Assembly (NCBI GenBank): GCA_030527545.1
Contig: JAUNAP010000003.1
Coordinates: 78,927-142,926 of the forward strand
DNA length: 64,000 bases
From: Actinomycetaceae bacterium
GTDB taxonomy: Bacteria; Actinomycetota; Actinomycetes; Actinomycetales; Actinomycetaceae
Reading direction: 5' to 3'
Below, piece after piece: positions 56,981 through 64,000 of the stretch (position 1 is the first letter of the stretch; the number at the start of each line of letters is the position of its first letter). Position numbers and translations under genes: made by a program. The notes under the pieces are model-generated. The model ran no database searches and had not been told where the DNA came from. It saw nothing but the letters and a program-made list of their open reading frames with translations.

Positions 56981-57835
56981 GTGAGTGCACTATCGGTCGA
57001 GAACGTCAGTGTCACCTACGGCAGCAACGAGGTGCTGCGAGGCGTGGACTTGCAGGTCGAGGCGGGAGAACTCGTGGCCCTCCTAGGACCCAATGGCGCC
57101 GGCAAGACAACGCTTATCGAACAGCTCATCGGAACCGTGACCCCGACGGCTGGCACCGTTACCGTTCTGGGCAGCGATCCGCATCGCGCCGATGAGGCGT
57201 GGCGAGCGAGGATAGGATTCGTTGCCCAGCACAGTGGTGACCGACCTAGATGGCGCCTGCGCGACTTGCTCGCTTGGGTCCGCGCTCACTATGAGGCGGT
57301 CGGAGTGTCGACGCGAACCGTTGCCGAAACCGCCGGGCTCGTCGGTCTCGAGGAGTGCCTGACCCAGCTCTTGGGTAACCTCTCGGGCGGGCAGCGCCGC
57401 CGCGCCGACATAGCGGCGGCAATCATCGGTCGCCCCGAGGTTCTTATTCTCGATGAGCCAACATCCGGGCTCGACCCGACCTCGCGCGCCCAGGTTCACG
57501 ATCTGCTCGCCGACGAGATCGATCGCGGCTGCGGTGTTTTGGTCTCCACCCACGACCTGGCAGAGGCACAGAAAATTGCCGACCGTATCGTCATCCTCGC
57601 CCACGGGCAGGTCCGCTATGTGGGAACGCCACGTTCCCTGCGCGACCGGATCGCCGGCCACGCCGAGGTGTCATGGATATCCGATGGCGTGAGGCACGTG
57701 CACGCCACGAACGATGCCGAGGCGTTCGTGGCCACGCTCGACCTCAACGACGTGAGTAACCTCGAGATCGATCGCCCCGATCTCGAGGCCGCCTACATCG
57801 CCCTCCTCGATGAGAAGGGAGACGGCCATGAGTGA
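56981..57835 (+). CDS. ABC transporter ATPase (multidrug/peptide type)
   Basis: A 284-residue ATPase: Walker A GPNGAGKTT, signature LSGGQRRRADIAAAI, Walker B VLILDEPTSGLD and H-loop VSTHDLAE, in the CcmA/DrrA style, with a C-terminal extension of about 70 residues. The start is GTG with AAGGAGGA. It overlaps the first permease by eight bases. Confidence 0.9.
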   Translation: MSALSVENVSVTYGSNEVLRGVDLQVEAGELVALLGPNGAGKTTLIEQLIGTVTPTAGTVTVLGSDPHRADEAWRARIGFVAQHSGDRPRWRLRDLLAWVRAHYEAVGVSTRTVAETAGLVGLEECLTQLLGNLSGGQRRRADIAAAIIGRPEVLILDEPTSGLDPTSRAQVHDLLADEIDRGCGVLVSTHDLAEAQKIADRIVILAHGQVRYVGTPRSLRDRIAGHAEVSWISDGVRHVHATNDAEAFVATLDLNDVSNLEIDRPDLEAAYIALLDEKGDGHE

Positions 57836-58619
57836 GCTTCAAACCTGGGCGAGGCGCTGCCACCTCGCCGCCCGAACGTCTCTCATCGATTCTCGGGCGA
57901 TGTATCTGACAACGTGGAATGGGCGATTCACTCTCATATTCTTTGCCGGGGTCTTGGTCATGTGTGCCGTCATCGCATTGTCGCCGACGCTCACCCCTGG
58001 GAAGATTATCGAGCAGGGAGCCTTAGTCGGCGGCTATGCCTCGCTCATGGCCCTTCCACTGAGGGTCTACCAGGACAGCAGGGGTGCGGCCCTTGTGCGG
58101 CCCTTCGCGCTCCCGGGCGGCAGGCAGGTCTGGGTCCTCTACGCCTACCTCAGCATGATGACGTTCGCTGCGCTGCTCGTGGTGGTCAGCTCGATTACCT
58201 TCGCCATCGCCCACGCGGATTGGATCGCTTTCCTTGCTGCCATGCTTGCCTTTGCGCTCGCGATGCTCCTCTTTAGCCCCCTTGGCGCGCTATGTGCATC
58301 GTTTGTTCGCGGCTTCGGCAGCTATTTCGCCTCGATCATCGTGGCCATTATTGCGGTTCGTCCCACGTTCACCGGCAGCGAGGGGGTGCATGACGTCTAC
58401 AGGTGGGTCACGCCCCACCAGTGGTGTGTCGACCTGGCGAGCCGGATCGGTGATTACCACCTGGCTCACCTCAACCTGCCTGCCCTCCTCGGCGTCTACT
58501 TTGCGTTCATCCTCCTCGTCGGGCTCCTCGCCCGGTGGCGGTGGAAGGCGCTCAGCCGCCGGGTCACCGTCCGCAACGCCGAAGCATGGCGGAACATTGT
58601 CGCCAGGCGAGGGTGGTGA
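57828..58619 (+). CDS. ABC transporter permease (first)
   Basis: A 263-residue, six-TM protein of the ABC-2 type. The segment VRPFALPGGRQVWVLYAYLSM is matched in the second permease by VRLLPGGTRQWGKSL, so the two are paralogues. No specific substrate. It ends one base into the next gene (TGATG). Confidence 0.82.
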   Translation: MSELQTWARRCHLAARTSLIDSRAMYLTTWNGRFTLIFFAGVLVMCAVIALSPTLTPGKIIEQGALVGGYASLMALPLRVYQDSRGAALVRPFALPGGRQVWVLYAYLSMMTFAALLVVVSSITFAIAHADWIAFLAAMLAFALAMLLFSPLGALCASFVRGFGSYFASIIVAIIAVRPTFTGSEGVHDVYRWVTPHQWCVDLASRIGDYHLAHLNLPALLGVYFAFILLVGLLARWRWKALSRRVTVRNAEAWRNIVARRGW

Positions 58620-59359
58620 TGAGCATGTTCTCTAAGAGGTGGAAGATCCCGGCACGGATCGCATGGCGTCAACGCTCCCACATCGCAGCCGCCGCGTGCC
58701 TTGTCGGTGCCGCCGTGGTGGCATGGGCGGCCTCGGTTGGGCGGGGTGAGTCTGGTGCGTACACGTGGGCGGGACTCGTCTGGTGCCCGATGCTCCTCGT
58801 TGTGTTCATCGCGATCTTCGCTCACCTGCAGGGCGGGCATGCGCGTGGGGAGATCACGCGGGTTCGCCTGTTGCCTGGAGGGACGAGGCAGTGGGGAAAG
58901 AGCCTCGTGGCGACCTTCGGTCCTCTCGTCGTCATTTCGTTGGTCCTCTGGCTCATCTTTCTCGTCTGCTTTGCGACTGCCTCCACGGTCCTCGTTGGCG
59001 TGGCCTCCCTCGCCTTAGGGCAGTTGAGCGTGTGTGCGTGGGCATGGGTCCTCGCGTGGGCGATCAACCGCCCGAGTATCGGATTGGGCGTCATGTCCGT
59101 GGCGGCCACCCTCGCCGGCGCGCGCGCAGCTTTGCCGTTACCTTGGCTCATCGCCAATCCCTGGGCGGTCATCGAACAGATCGTGCGCGCTCTCTTCGGT
59201 GAGCCCGTCTCGCTCGGCCTCGGCCAAGCCGTGCTTATCCTGGGGTGTCACACGATAGTGGGGATGTGTGCGGCTTACCTCATGTGGCGTCGTGTGGGGA
59301 GTACCGGAGGCAAGCCGCGCCGCAGTCGTCACTCCATTGCCGTCATGCGGGGGTACTAG
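58619..59359 (+). CDS. ABC transporter permease (second)
   Basis: A 246-residue, six-TM ABC-2 type permease, paralogous to the previous one in topology and in the LPGGxRQ loop. It probably forms a heterodimer with it. Its TAG overlaps the regulator start by one base (TAGTG). Confidence 0.8.
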   Translation: MSMFSKRWKIPARIAWRQRSHIAAAACLVGAAVVAWAASVGRGESGAYTWAGLVWCPMLLVVFIAIFAHLQGGHARGEITRVRLLPGGTRQWGKSLVATFGPLVVISLVLWLIFLVCFATASTVLVGVASLALGQLSVCAWAWVLAWAINRPSIGLGVMSVAATLAGARAALPLPWLIANPWAVIEQIVRALFGEPVSLGLGQAVLILGCHTIVGMCAAYLMWRRVGSTGGKPRRSRHSIAVMRGY

Positions 59360-59595
59360 TGGTTGCCAAAGAATCTAGCGAACGGATTTTCAATCGCATC
59401 AAGGTGCTGAGGGCCGACCGGGGAGTCTCGAGGCGCCAGCTCGCCGAGGACCTCGGCGTGCACTACCAGACCATCGGCTATCTCGAACGGGGAGAATACT
59501 CTCCGTCGCTGGCACTCGCCCTGAGGATCGCCCGCTACTTCGATGTTCCGGTCGAAAGACTCTTCAGCCTCGAGGAGTTCCCGCCACTGCGATAG
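59359..59595 (+). CDS. XRE family regulator of the ABC operon
   Basis: A 78-residue HTH_3 protein: FNRIKVLRADRGVSRRQLAEDLGVHYQTIGYLERGEYSPSLALALRIARYFDVPVERLFSLEE. Small XRE proteins of this type commonly regulate the transporter they are encoded with. GTG start overlaps the permease stop. Confidence 0.9.
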   Translation: MVAKESSERIFNRIKVLRADRGVSRRQLAEDLGVHYQTIGYLERGEYSPSLALALRIARYFDVPVERLFSLEEFPPLR

Positions 59596-59611
59596 GGCGC
59601 TGCCTAGACGT

Positions 59612-59647
59612 GCGTGAGGCCCCGGGTATGGTCCCGGGGCCTCACGC
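59612..59647. terminator. Bidirectional terminator after the XRE gene
   Basis: GCGTGAGGCCCCGGG and CCCGGGGCCTCACGC pair perfectly around TATGGT, between two convergent genes. Confidence 0.85.
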
Positions 59648-59674
59648 GCAATGAGGAAGGAAGTCGAAGCCGGA

Positions 59675-59872
59675 TCACAGGTCGTGGCTCTGCTTCTGCC
59701 AGGCGGCATTTTGGTGTCGCAAAGCCTCGACCTCGGCCTCGAGACGCTCAACGTCGGCCGCGTGGGCGCGTTTTTCCTTGACGAGAACGACAAGACAGAT
59801 GACGACGAGAGCAACGACGACAAGGACAGCGAGGGCGTGGATGAGGAGCATGTACGTTGACATATCACTCAT
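59675..59872 (-). CDS. Small TM/coiled-coil protein
   Basis: A 65-residue protein: one TM helix (about 8-30, LLIHALAVLVVVALVVICLVVLV), then a charged helix VERLEAEVEALRHQNAAWQKQ, likely coiled coil. The start could be either of two nearby ATGs (MSD or MST). Function unknown. Confidence 0.6.
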   Translation of the reverse strand: MSDMSTYMLLIHALAVLVVVALVVICLVVLVKEKRAHAADVERLEAEVEALRHQNAAWQKQSHDL

Positions 59873-59935
59873 TGTGCCACACGGCCTCGCACGAGCACGC
59901 CGGGTTTCGCCCGCATGGACCTGCCCCGCCAGACG

Positions 59936-60679
59936 CTAGTCGATGGTGAGGGTGTTGGCGGCCTGCGTGAGTGTCGTAACGACGTCGTCGCTGGGAGTGA
60001 TCGTGTGGGAGATGGCGACGACGGCCCCCGGGGTGCCGGCGGTGGCAGGCAGGGGAACGGCGACGGAACGCCACGTCGGCCACTGGTCCGTACACGTCGC
60101 CCACCCGCGTTCGAAGGCTGCTGTCACGTTATCCCAGGCGGAACCGGCCAGGGCCTTGACGGTTGAGTGAGGGAGCGTATGTAGCGCAGAGGCAAGCACG
60201 GCGCATCCGGTGGCTCCCACCTGGAGTGATACGTGGGCGTTGAGGGGGATGGGCGAGCCTTTGTCGGGCGCCACCGCGCACACGCGCACCGATGAGCGCG
60301 AGGCGAGGACCCCCAGATACACCGTGGCGCCAAGGTGCGTCGCGGCCTGCTTGAGGATGTGTTCGTGGGCGTGAGCGGGGGAGGGGGAAGCAAGCAGCTC
60401 GTCGAGACGCTGGGCGCGTTTCCAGCACTTCGAGGAGCCCTCGACAAGGCCGTGGGCGCACAGGGTGTTGATGAGGCGATAGACGTTCGTGCGCGGTAGC
60501 CCCATGCGCCGCGTGATCTCAATGGTCGATAGTCCCGTCGGGGAGGTAGCGATCATCTCGAGGATCGTAAGGCCACGCGAGAGCGTTTGCGCTATGTCCT
60601 TGCGCTCCTCGTGCGGCCCAAACATGGCGTGGTCCCCCCGGCCTTCGGCGATAGTGACGCGACTGAGCAAACCAGTCAC
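59936..60679 (-). CDS. IclR family transcriptional regulator
   Basis: A 247-residue regulator. Winged HTH: TLSRGLTILEMIATSPTGLSTIEITRRMGLPRTNVYRLINTLCAHGLVE; the C-terminal ligand domain (ATVYLGVLASRSSVRVCAV onward) is shortened relative to typical 250-270. The start may be the GTG used here or an internal ATG at 60625 preceded by GGGGGG. It is probably autoregulated by the palindrome upstream. Confidence 0.85.
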   Translation of the reverse strand: MTGLLSRVTIAEGRGDHAMFGPHEERKDIAQTLSRGLTILEMIATSPTGLSTIEITRRMGLPRTNVYRLINTLCAHGLVEGSSKCWKRAQRLDELLASPSPAHAHEHILKQAATHLGATVYLGVLASRSSVRVCAVAPDKGSPIPLNAHVSLQVGATGCAVLASALHTLPHSTVKALAGSAWDNVTAAFERGWATCTDQWPTWRSVAVPLPATAGTPGAVVAISHTITPSDDVVTTLTQAANTLTID

Positions 60680-60691
60680 ATGAGAACACCA

Positions 60692-60706
60692 TCATATCGT
60701 ATATGA
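60692..60706 (-). promoter_or_regulatory. Palindromic operator before the IclR gene
   Basis: TCATAT-CGT-ATATGA, a perfect 15-base inverted repeat, lies 13 bases upstream of the iclR-type start and includes TATGAT as a -10. IclR proteins usually bind such sites to control themselves. Confidence 0.55.
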
Positions 60707-60719
60707 CCGGGCGTATGGC

Positions 60720-62666
60720 CTACTCGTCGCCCTTATCGGCAAACGCGTGGAGCGCATCCTCAATCGTTTGAGCATACAGGGCCTCGCCTTCGGCATTAAC
60801 CGGATGGGTGGCGTCGGGGGCCAGCCAGTCGGTGTGCTCGGCCGCCGCCGCATGCCAGTCGGCCACCCGGATCCGATCGCGGAATCGCTCGCTCGCCCGT
60901 GCAATGGCCTCGTTGGACTGGGTGATCCACGAGTCGCGCGCGGGTCCGTACCCGGTCACGAACACGACGCGTGTCATGTCGCCGACCGCGGCCATGATCT
61001 CGTCGACATTTGCGTCCGTGATCGCTGAATTCGTCGCCAACGACACGACGATGTAGGGCCGCATACCGACCGCGTCGCGATAGTGAGCGATGAGCGGATT
61101 CGCCTTGAGGATCGATCGCGACACCTCGCCGTCGACGATGACGCCGGGCAGGCGCTGCTCGAGGGTCGGCTTCGCTCCCAGCGTGACGGAGTCTCCGATG
61201 ATCGTGACGTTGGCGCCCACGACCTCGGGTACGCTCGCCGCCTGCTTGCGTGGCTGCTGCTTCGGGCTGGGAGTCGCCGTCGGGCTTGCCGAGGGCGAGG
61301 CGGAGGCCTGGGCCAGGCGCTGTTCGACCGACGTCATCTCGGGTGCGGTCGCCCAGGCGACGATCGTGGCCGGCACGAGGCACACGGCGCCAACGAGGCA
61401 GGCCAGCGCGTGCCAACGCGGCGCGTAGCGCGGTTCCAGACGAACCCAGTGCGAGAGGGTCTCAACAATTCCGTCTCGACGCATAGGCGCCTCGATGAGG
61501 GCGAACGAAACGGCGGCCGCCCCGATCGACAGGCAGGCGGTGAGAGCGCCGACGAGGAGGATCGGTAGGGTGGGCCAGGCCGTTTCCACACACACGACGA
61601 TCGGCCAGTGCCACAGGTAGATGCCATAGGAGCGCTCGCCCAGCCACCGCAGCACGGGCGTGTCGAGCCCGCGAGTCAAGGCGTGGGAGATTCCCGAAAG
61701 GCCGGCGACGTCATCGACGCAGCCTTGCAGATAGGCGACGACCCCCAGCGTGGCCACGAGTGTCCACCACGGGTAGGTGAGTGCAGATGAATCGGGGACG
61801 AAGGCGAGGCACACCCCGACGAGGAGGAGCCCACCGACCTGGGCGAGGCCACGATAGCGCACGTGTGTCGAGGAGAGCTCGCGCCGCGAAGGCGCAAAGG
61901 GGCGGTGGAGAGCGAGTGCGAGACCCGCCCCCACCATGAGACCGAAGCAATGTGAATCGGTGCCCTGATAGGCGCGGGTGGGATCCAGCGGAGCCTGCGG
62001 CGCCGTCGCGACGAGGTAGGCCATCCAACCGGCGGAGGCCGCGGCCGCCACGAGAGGCACCGTCGCGAGGGTCCTTCGCGACGCCCGGTGGGCGAGGGCG
62101 AACAAGCCGACGACGACGAGCGGCCACACGAGATAGAACTGTTCTTCGACCCCGAGCGACCACACGTTCATGAAGATCTGGGGATTTTGCTGATCGAAGT
62201 AGCTTGCGCCGCTGGCGATGCTCACCCAGTTGTAGACGAATCCCAAGGCCCCGAGGATCTGCTTACCGATACCGACGATGAGGTCGCTGGAGGTAAACGC
62301 CGCAACGGGAACCATGACGATGATCATGGCCGTCACGGCGGGAAGGAGTCGCCGAACCCGGCGCAGCCAAAAGTGGGTGAGGCTGATGCGGCCCGTCTTG
62401 GCTCGTTCTTCGACGAGCAGCCCGGTGATGAGGAAGCCGGAGAGGACGAAGAAGACGTCGACACCGAGGAACCCGCCGGGAACGATCTGCGGGGCGATGT
62501 GGTAGGCAAGCACGGCAAGTGCCGCGACGGCGCGTAGTCCGTCCAGGCCCGACATGCGATAGCGGGCCGGACGTGAGGGCGGGGGAGGAGTGTGGGGGTG
62601 GGTGGGGGTACCGAGGGTGAGTCCGAAGCGCGAGGCAACGGTTCCGACCATCTCTTCCCTGCTCAT
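60720..62666 (-). CDS. Acyltransferase-3 / SGNH O-acetyltransferase (OafA-like)
   Basis: A 648-residue protein: N-terminal acyltransferase-3 domain of about ten TM helices (LDGLRAVAALAVLAYHIAPQIVPGGFLGVDVFFVLSGFLIT, FWLRRVRRLLPA) and a C-terminal SGNH domain (ITIIGDSVTLGAK-like TIIGDSVTLG, ATNS and DATHP, giving the Ser, Asn and Asp-His). It transfers acetyl groups from the cytoplasm to surface glycans or peptidoglycan. The substrate is unknown. Confidence 0.9.
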   Translation of the reverse strand: MSREEMVGTVASRFGLTLGTPTHPHTPPPPSRPARYRMSGLDGLRAVAALAVLAYHIAPQIVPGGFLGVDVFFVLSGFLITGLLVEERAKTGRISLTHFWLRRVRRLLPAVTAMIIVMVPVAAFTSSDLIVGIGKQILGALGFVYNWVSIASGASYFDQQNPQIFMNVWSLGVEEQFYLVWPLVVVGLFALAHRASRRTLATVPLVAAAASAGWMAYLVATAPQAPLDPTRAYQGTDSHCFGLMVGAGLALALHRPFAPSRRELSSTHVRYRGLAQVGGLLLVGVCLAFVPDSSALTYPWWTLVATLGVVAYLQGCVDDVAGLSGISHALTRGLDTPVLRWLGERSYGIYLWHWPIVVCVETAWPTLPILLVGALTACLSIGAAAVSFALIEAPMRRDGIVETLSHWVRLEPRYAPRWHALACLVGAVCLVPATIVAWATAPEMTSVEQRLAQASASPSASPTATPSPKQQPRKQAASVPEVVGANVTIIGDSVTLGAKPTLEQRLPGVIVDGEVSRSILKANPLIAHYRDAVGMRPYIVVSLATNSAITDANVDEIMAAVGDMTRVVFVTGYGPARDSWITQSNEAIARASERFRDRIRVADWHAAAAEHTDWLAPDATHPVNAEGEALYAQTIEDALHAFADKGDE

Positions 62667-62838
62667 ATACCTCTCGTTTCCGCCTTGGTGTCGTCACGCA
62701 TTGACCCCCCCACATTAGGCCCGCCGCGGGTGCGCTTCTAGCTCACAACCGGCGTGTTGGCCTGCGGGTGATCAAGATGACGCCCTCTGTCACGGGCGGG
62801 TGTCGACGCGGTTACGAAACGGTCACGAATGACACGAA

Positions 62839-63486
62839 TTACCCGCTAGAAGCTGAGAGAAAGCTGAGCCAGTGACCGCGCACGAGATCTTCAATGTCGC
62901 GAGGGTCGGCACCGCGAGTGAGGGCGGTGAGCAGCTCGTCGTGATCGGCGACGGTGCGGGCGCGCACGTCCTCGCCGTAGGGAAGGTAGAGGCGTTGGCT
63001 GATGCGCGCAAGGTTACGCACCCTCTTGAGAACCGACATGAGATGGGGGTTGGGGCACGGCCGGGTGAGCGTGGAATGGAATTGCCAATCGCGTTCGATG
63101 AAAACCTCGGCGCTCAAGGCCGGTTCACGGATATCATCGTTAACGGCGCGAGCCCACTCGAGTATGTCTCTGTTGAGGTGGGGCGCGGCCGCCGCGCCGG
63201 CTCGGGCCTCGAGGACGGCGAGTGTCTCGATCGTGTCGGGCCAGGCGGTCTCGTCGGGGTGGGCGACGACGGCGCCCACGTTGCGCTGAAAGGATACGAG
63301 TCCCTCGGCCTCGAGGAGGCGGATGGCCTCGCGCACAGGCACGGGTGAGATCGCCAGATCGCGGGCGATGCGGTTGAGGACGAAACGTTCGCCGGGAGAG
63401 TAGGCGCCCGCGAGAATGCCGTCGCGCAGGTGCGCGTAGGCGCGTTCGGTCTTCGACAGGGGGGCTGTCCCGTCGGCGTGTGGCAT
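62839..63486 (-). CDS. GntR/FadR family transcriptional regulator
   Basis: A 215-residue regulator: winged HTH KTERAYAHLRDGILAGAYSPGERFVLNRIARDLAISPVPVREAIRLLEAEGLVSF, then an FCD ligand domain with the metal-binding DxxxH (ERDWQFHSTL) and a later HDELL. An AGGAGG nine bases before ATG sets the start at MPHADGTAP. It is divergent from the aldehyde dehydrogenase, its likely target. Confidence 0.9.
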   Translation of the reverse strand: MPHADGTAPLSKTERAYAHLRDGILAGAYSPGERFVLNRIARDLAISPVPVREAIRLLEAEGLVSFQRNVGAVVAHPDETAWPDTIETLAVLEARAGAAAAPHLNRDILEWARAVNDDIREPALSAEVFIERDWQFHSTLTRPCPNPHLMSVLKRVRNLARISQRLYLPYGEDVRARTVADHDELLTALTRGADPRDIEDLVRGHWLSFLSASSG

Positions 63487-63517
63487 GTCTTGCATCCTCC
63501 TCACTAACCCCACTCAC

Positions 63518-63530
63518 ATTATTCGATAAT
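63518..63530. promoter_or_regulatory. Operator-like palindrome in the GntR/dehydrogenase divergent region
   Basis: ATTAT-TCG-ATAAT is a perfect 13-base inverted repeat placed between the two divergent starts, 31 bases from the GntR gene. It is the best candidate binding site for the regulator. Confidence 0.45.
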
Positions 63531-63626
63531 CGGACATATGGCTACGTCGGCAACCTCAATCAACCGCCCGGCGAGCGTCGTGCCCACGCGTTAGGCTCGA
63601 AAGAAAATGATCGACAGGGAGGTCAC

Positions 63627-64000
63627 ATGTCCGCACAGTTCCCTACACGGCTTTACATCGATGGCGAATGGGTGAGCGCAGATGACACCTTCGACGTCAT
63701 CAATCCGGCCACCGAAGAGGTCCTCGCCCGCGTCCACTCCGCCACCCCCGCCCACGCCCTCCGCGCCCTCGACGCGGCCTCGCGTGCACAGGCCGACTTC
63801 GCGGCGTGGACCCCGCGTCAACGCGCCGACCTTCTCTACGAGATCTATGAGCGCGTCATCGAGCGCGCCGACGAATTCGCCCAATGTATGAGCGCGGAAA
63901 TGGGCAAGCCGCTCGACCAGGCCCGCTCGGAAGTCACCTACGGCGCCGAATTCCTGCGCTGGCACGCCGAGGAAGCCGCTCACCTCCGCGGCTCCTACTT
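63627..64000 (+). CDS. NAD(P)-dependent aldehyde (succinate-semialdehyde) dehydrogenase, 5' part
   Basis: The first 124 codons of a gene that runs off the window. PTRLYIDGEWVSADDTFDVINPATEEVLARV and ERVIERADEFAQCMSAEMGKPLDQARSEV are typical of the GabD group. AGGGAGG precedes the ATG. Catalytic Cys and Glu lie beyond the end. It oxidises succinate semialdehyde or a similar aldehyde. The divergent GntR regulator probably controls it. Confidence 0.88.
   Translation, partial: MSAQFPTRLYIDGEWVSADDTFDVINPATEEVLARVHSATPAHALRALDAASRAQADFAAWTPRQRADLLYEIYERVIERADEFAQCMSAEMGKPLDQARSEVTYGAEFLRWHAEEAAHLRGSY

Overview
The window is high-GC, gene-dense actinobacterial DNA, best matched by an Actinomycetaceae-like organism (Actinomyces, Schaalia or a relative). 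The evidence is the RpoB and RpoC sequences, an ask-asd pair with an internal start, frequent GTG/TTG starts, ATGA/GTGA gene overlaps, Asp23/DUF2273/CsbD envelope genes and several leaderless-looking promoters. The genus is inferred from general resemblance and was not tested by any search.

Layout. (1) 0-5 kb: lysC-asd, a one-TM protein with a variant-LRR-like N-terminus, a TetR regulator, a Nudix hydrolase and tRNA-Gly(CCC). (2) 5-11.6 kb: an AT-richer accessory island beside the tRNA. It holds the 3' end of a serine recombinase, a lipoprotein gene broken at its lipobox Cys codon, an intact MacAB/YknXYZ-like adaptor-ATPase-permease-lipoprotein operon, about 1.2 kb of decayed sequence and a frameshifted second ABC ATPase. 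(3) 11.6-20.9 kb: an alpha/beta hydrolase, dcd, an unknown gene, then the complete Mrp-type Na+/H+ antiporter operon with MnhA and MnhB fused, and a DUF4235 protein. (4) 20.9-25.1 kb: a histidine-rich metal-binding protein under a leaderless promoter flanked by a dyad, then a TPP riboswitch and the thiamine ABC transporter thiBPQ. (5) 25.1-33 kb, minus strand: a PQQ-like propeller protein, a GalT-like protein, an ACT protein, then an Asp23/Gls24 envelope-stress cluster with its own ECF-type sigma factor and a zinc-finger/Asp23 fusion. (6) 33-39 kb: small membrane proteins, a gamma-glutamylcyclotransferase-like protein, an hsp20 gene under a CIRCE operator, an aldo-keto reductase, an AspT-type antiporter and a DMT exporter. 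(7) 39-56.8 kb: rplJ-rplL and rpoB-rpoC, separated by about 9 kb carrying a paired ABC exporter, YccF, a thioesterase with FixX and FixC, and a secreted papain-like protease. (8) 57-64 kb: an ABC operon closed by its own XRE regulator, an IclR regulator, an acyltransferase-3/SGNH O-acetylase, and a GntR regulator divergent from a succinate-semialdehyde-type dehydrogenase that runs off the window.

How the genes work together. Translational coupling is strong in the mnh, thi, FixCX and 57-59.6 kb operons. Three convergent gene pairs share a single CTAG as both stop codons. The most interesting parts are the decaying island beside tRNA-Gly with its intact peptide-type exporter, the sigma/anti-sigma-Asp23 envelope cluster, and the His-rich protein with its metal-operator-like promoter.
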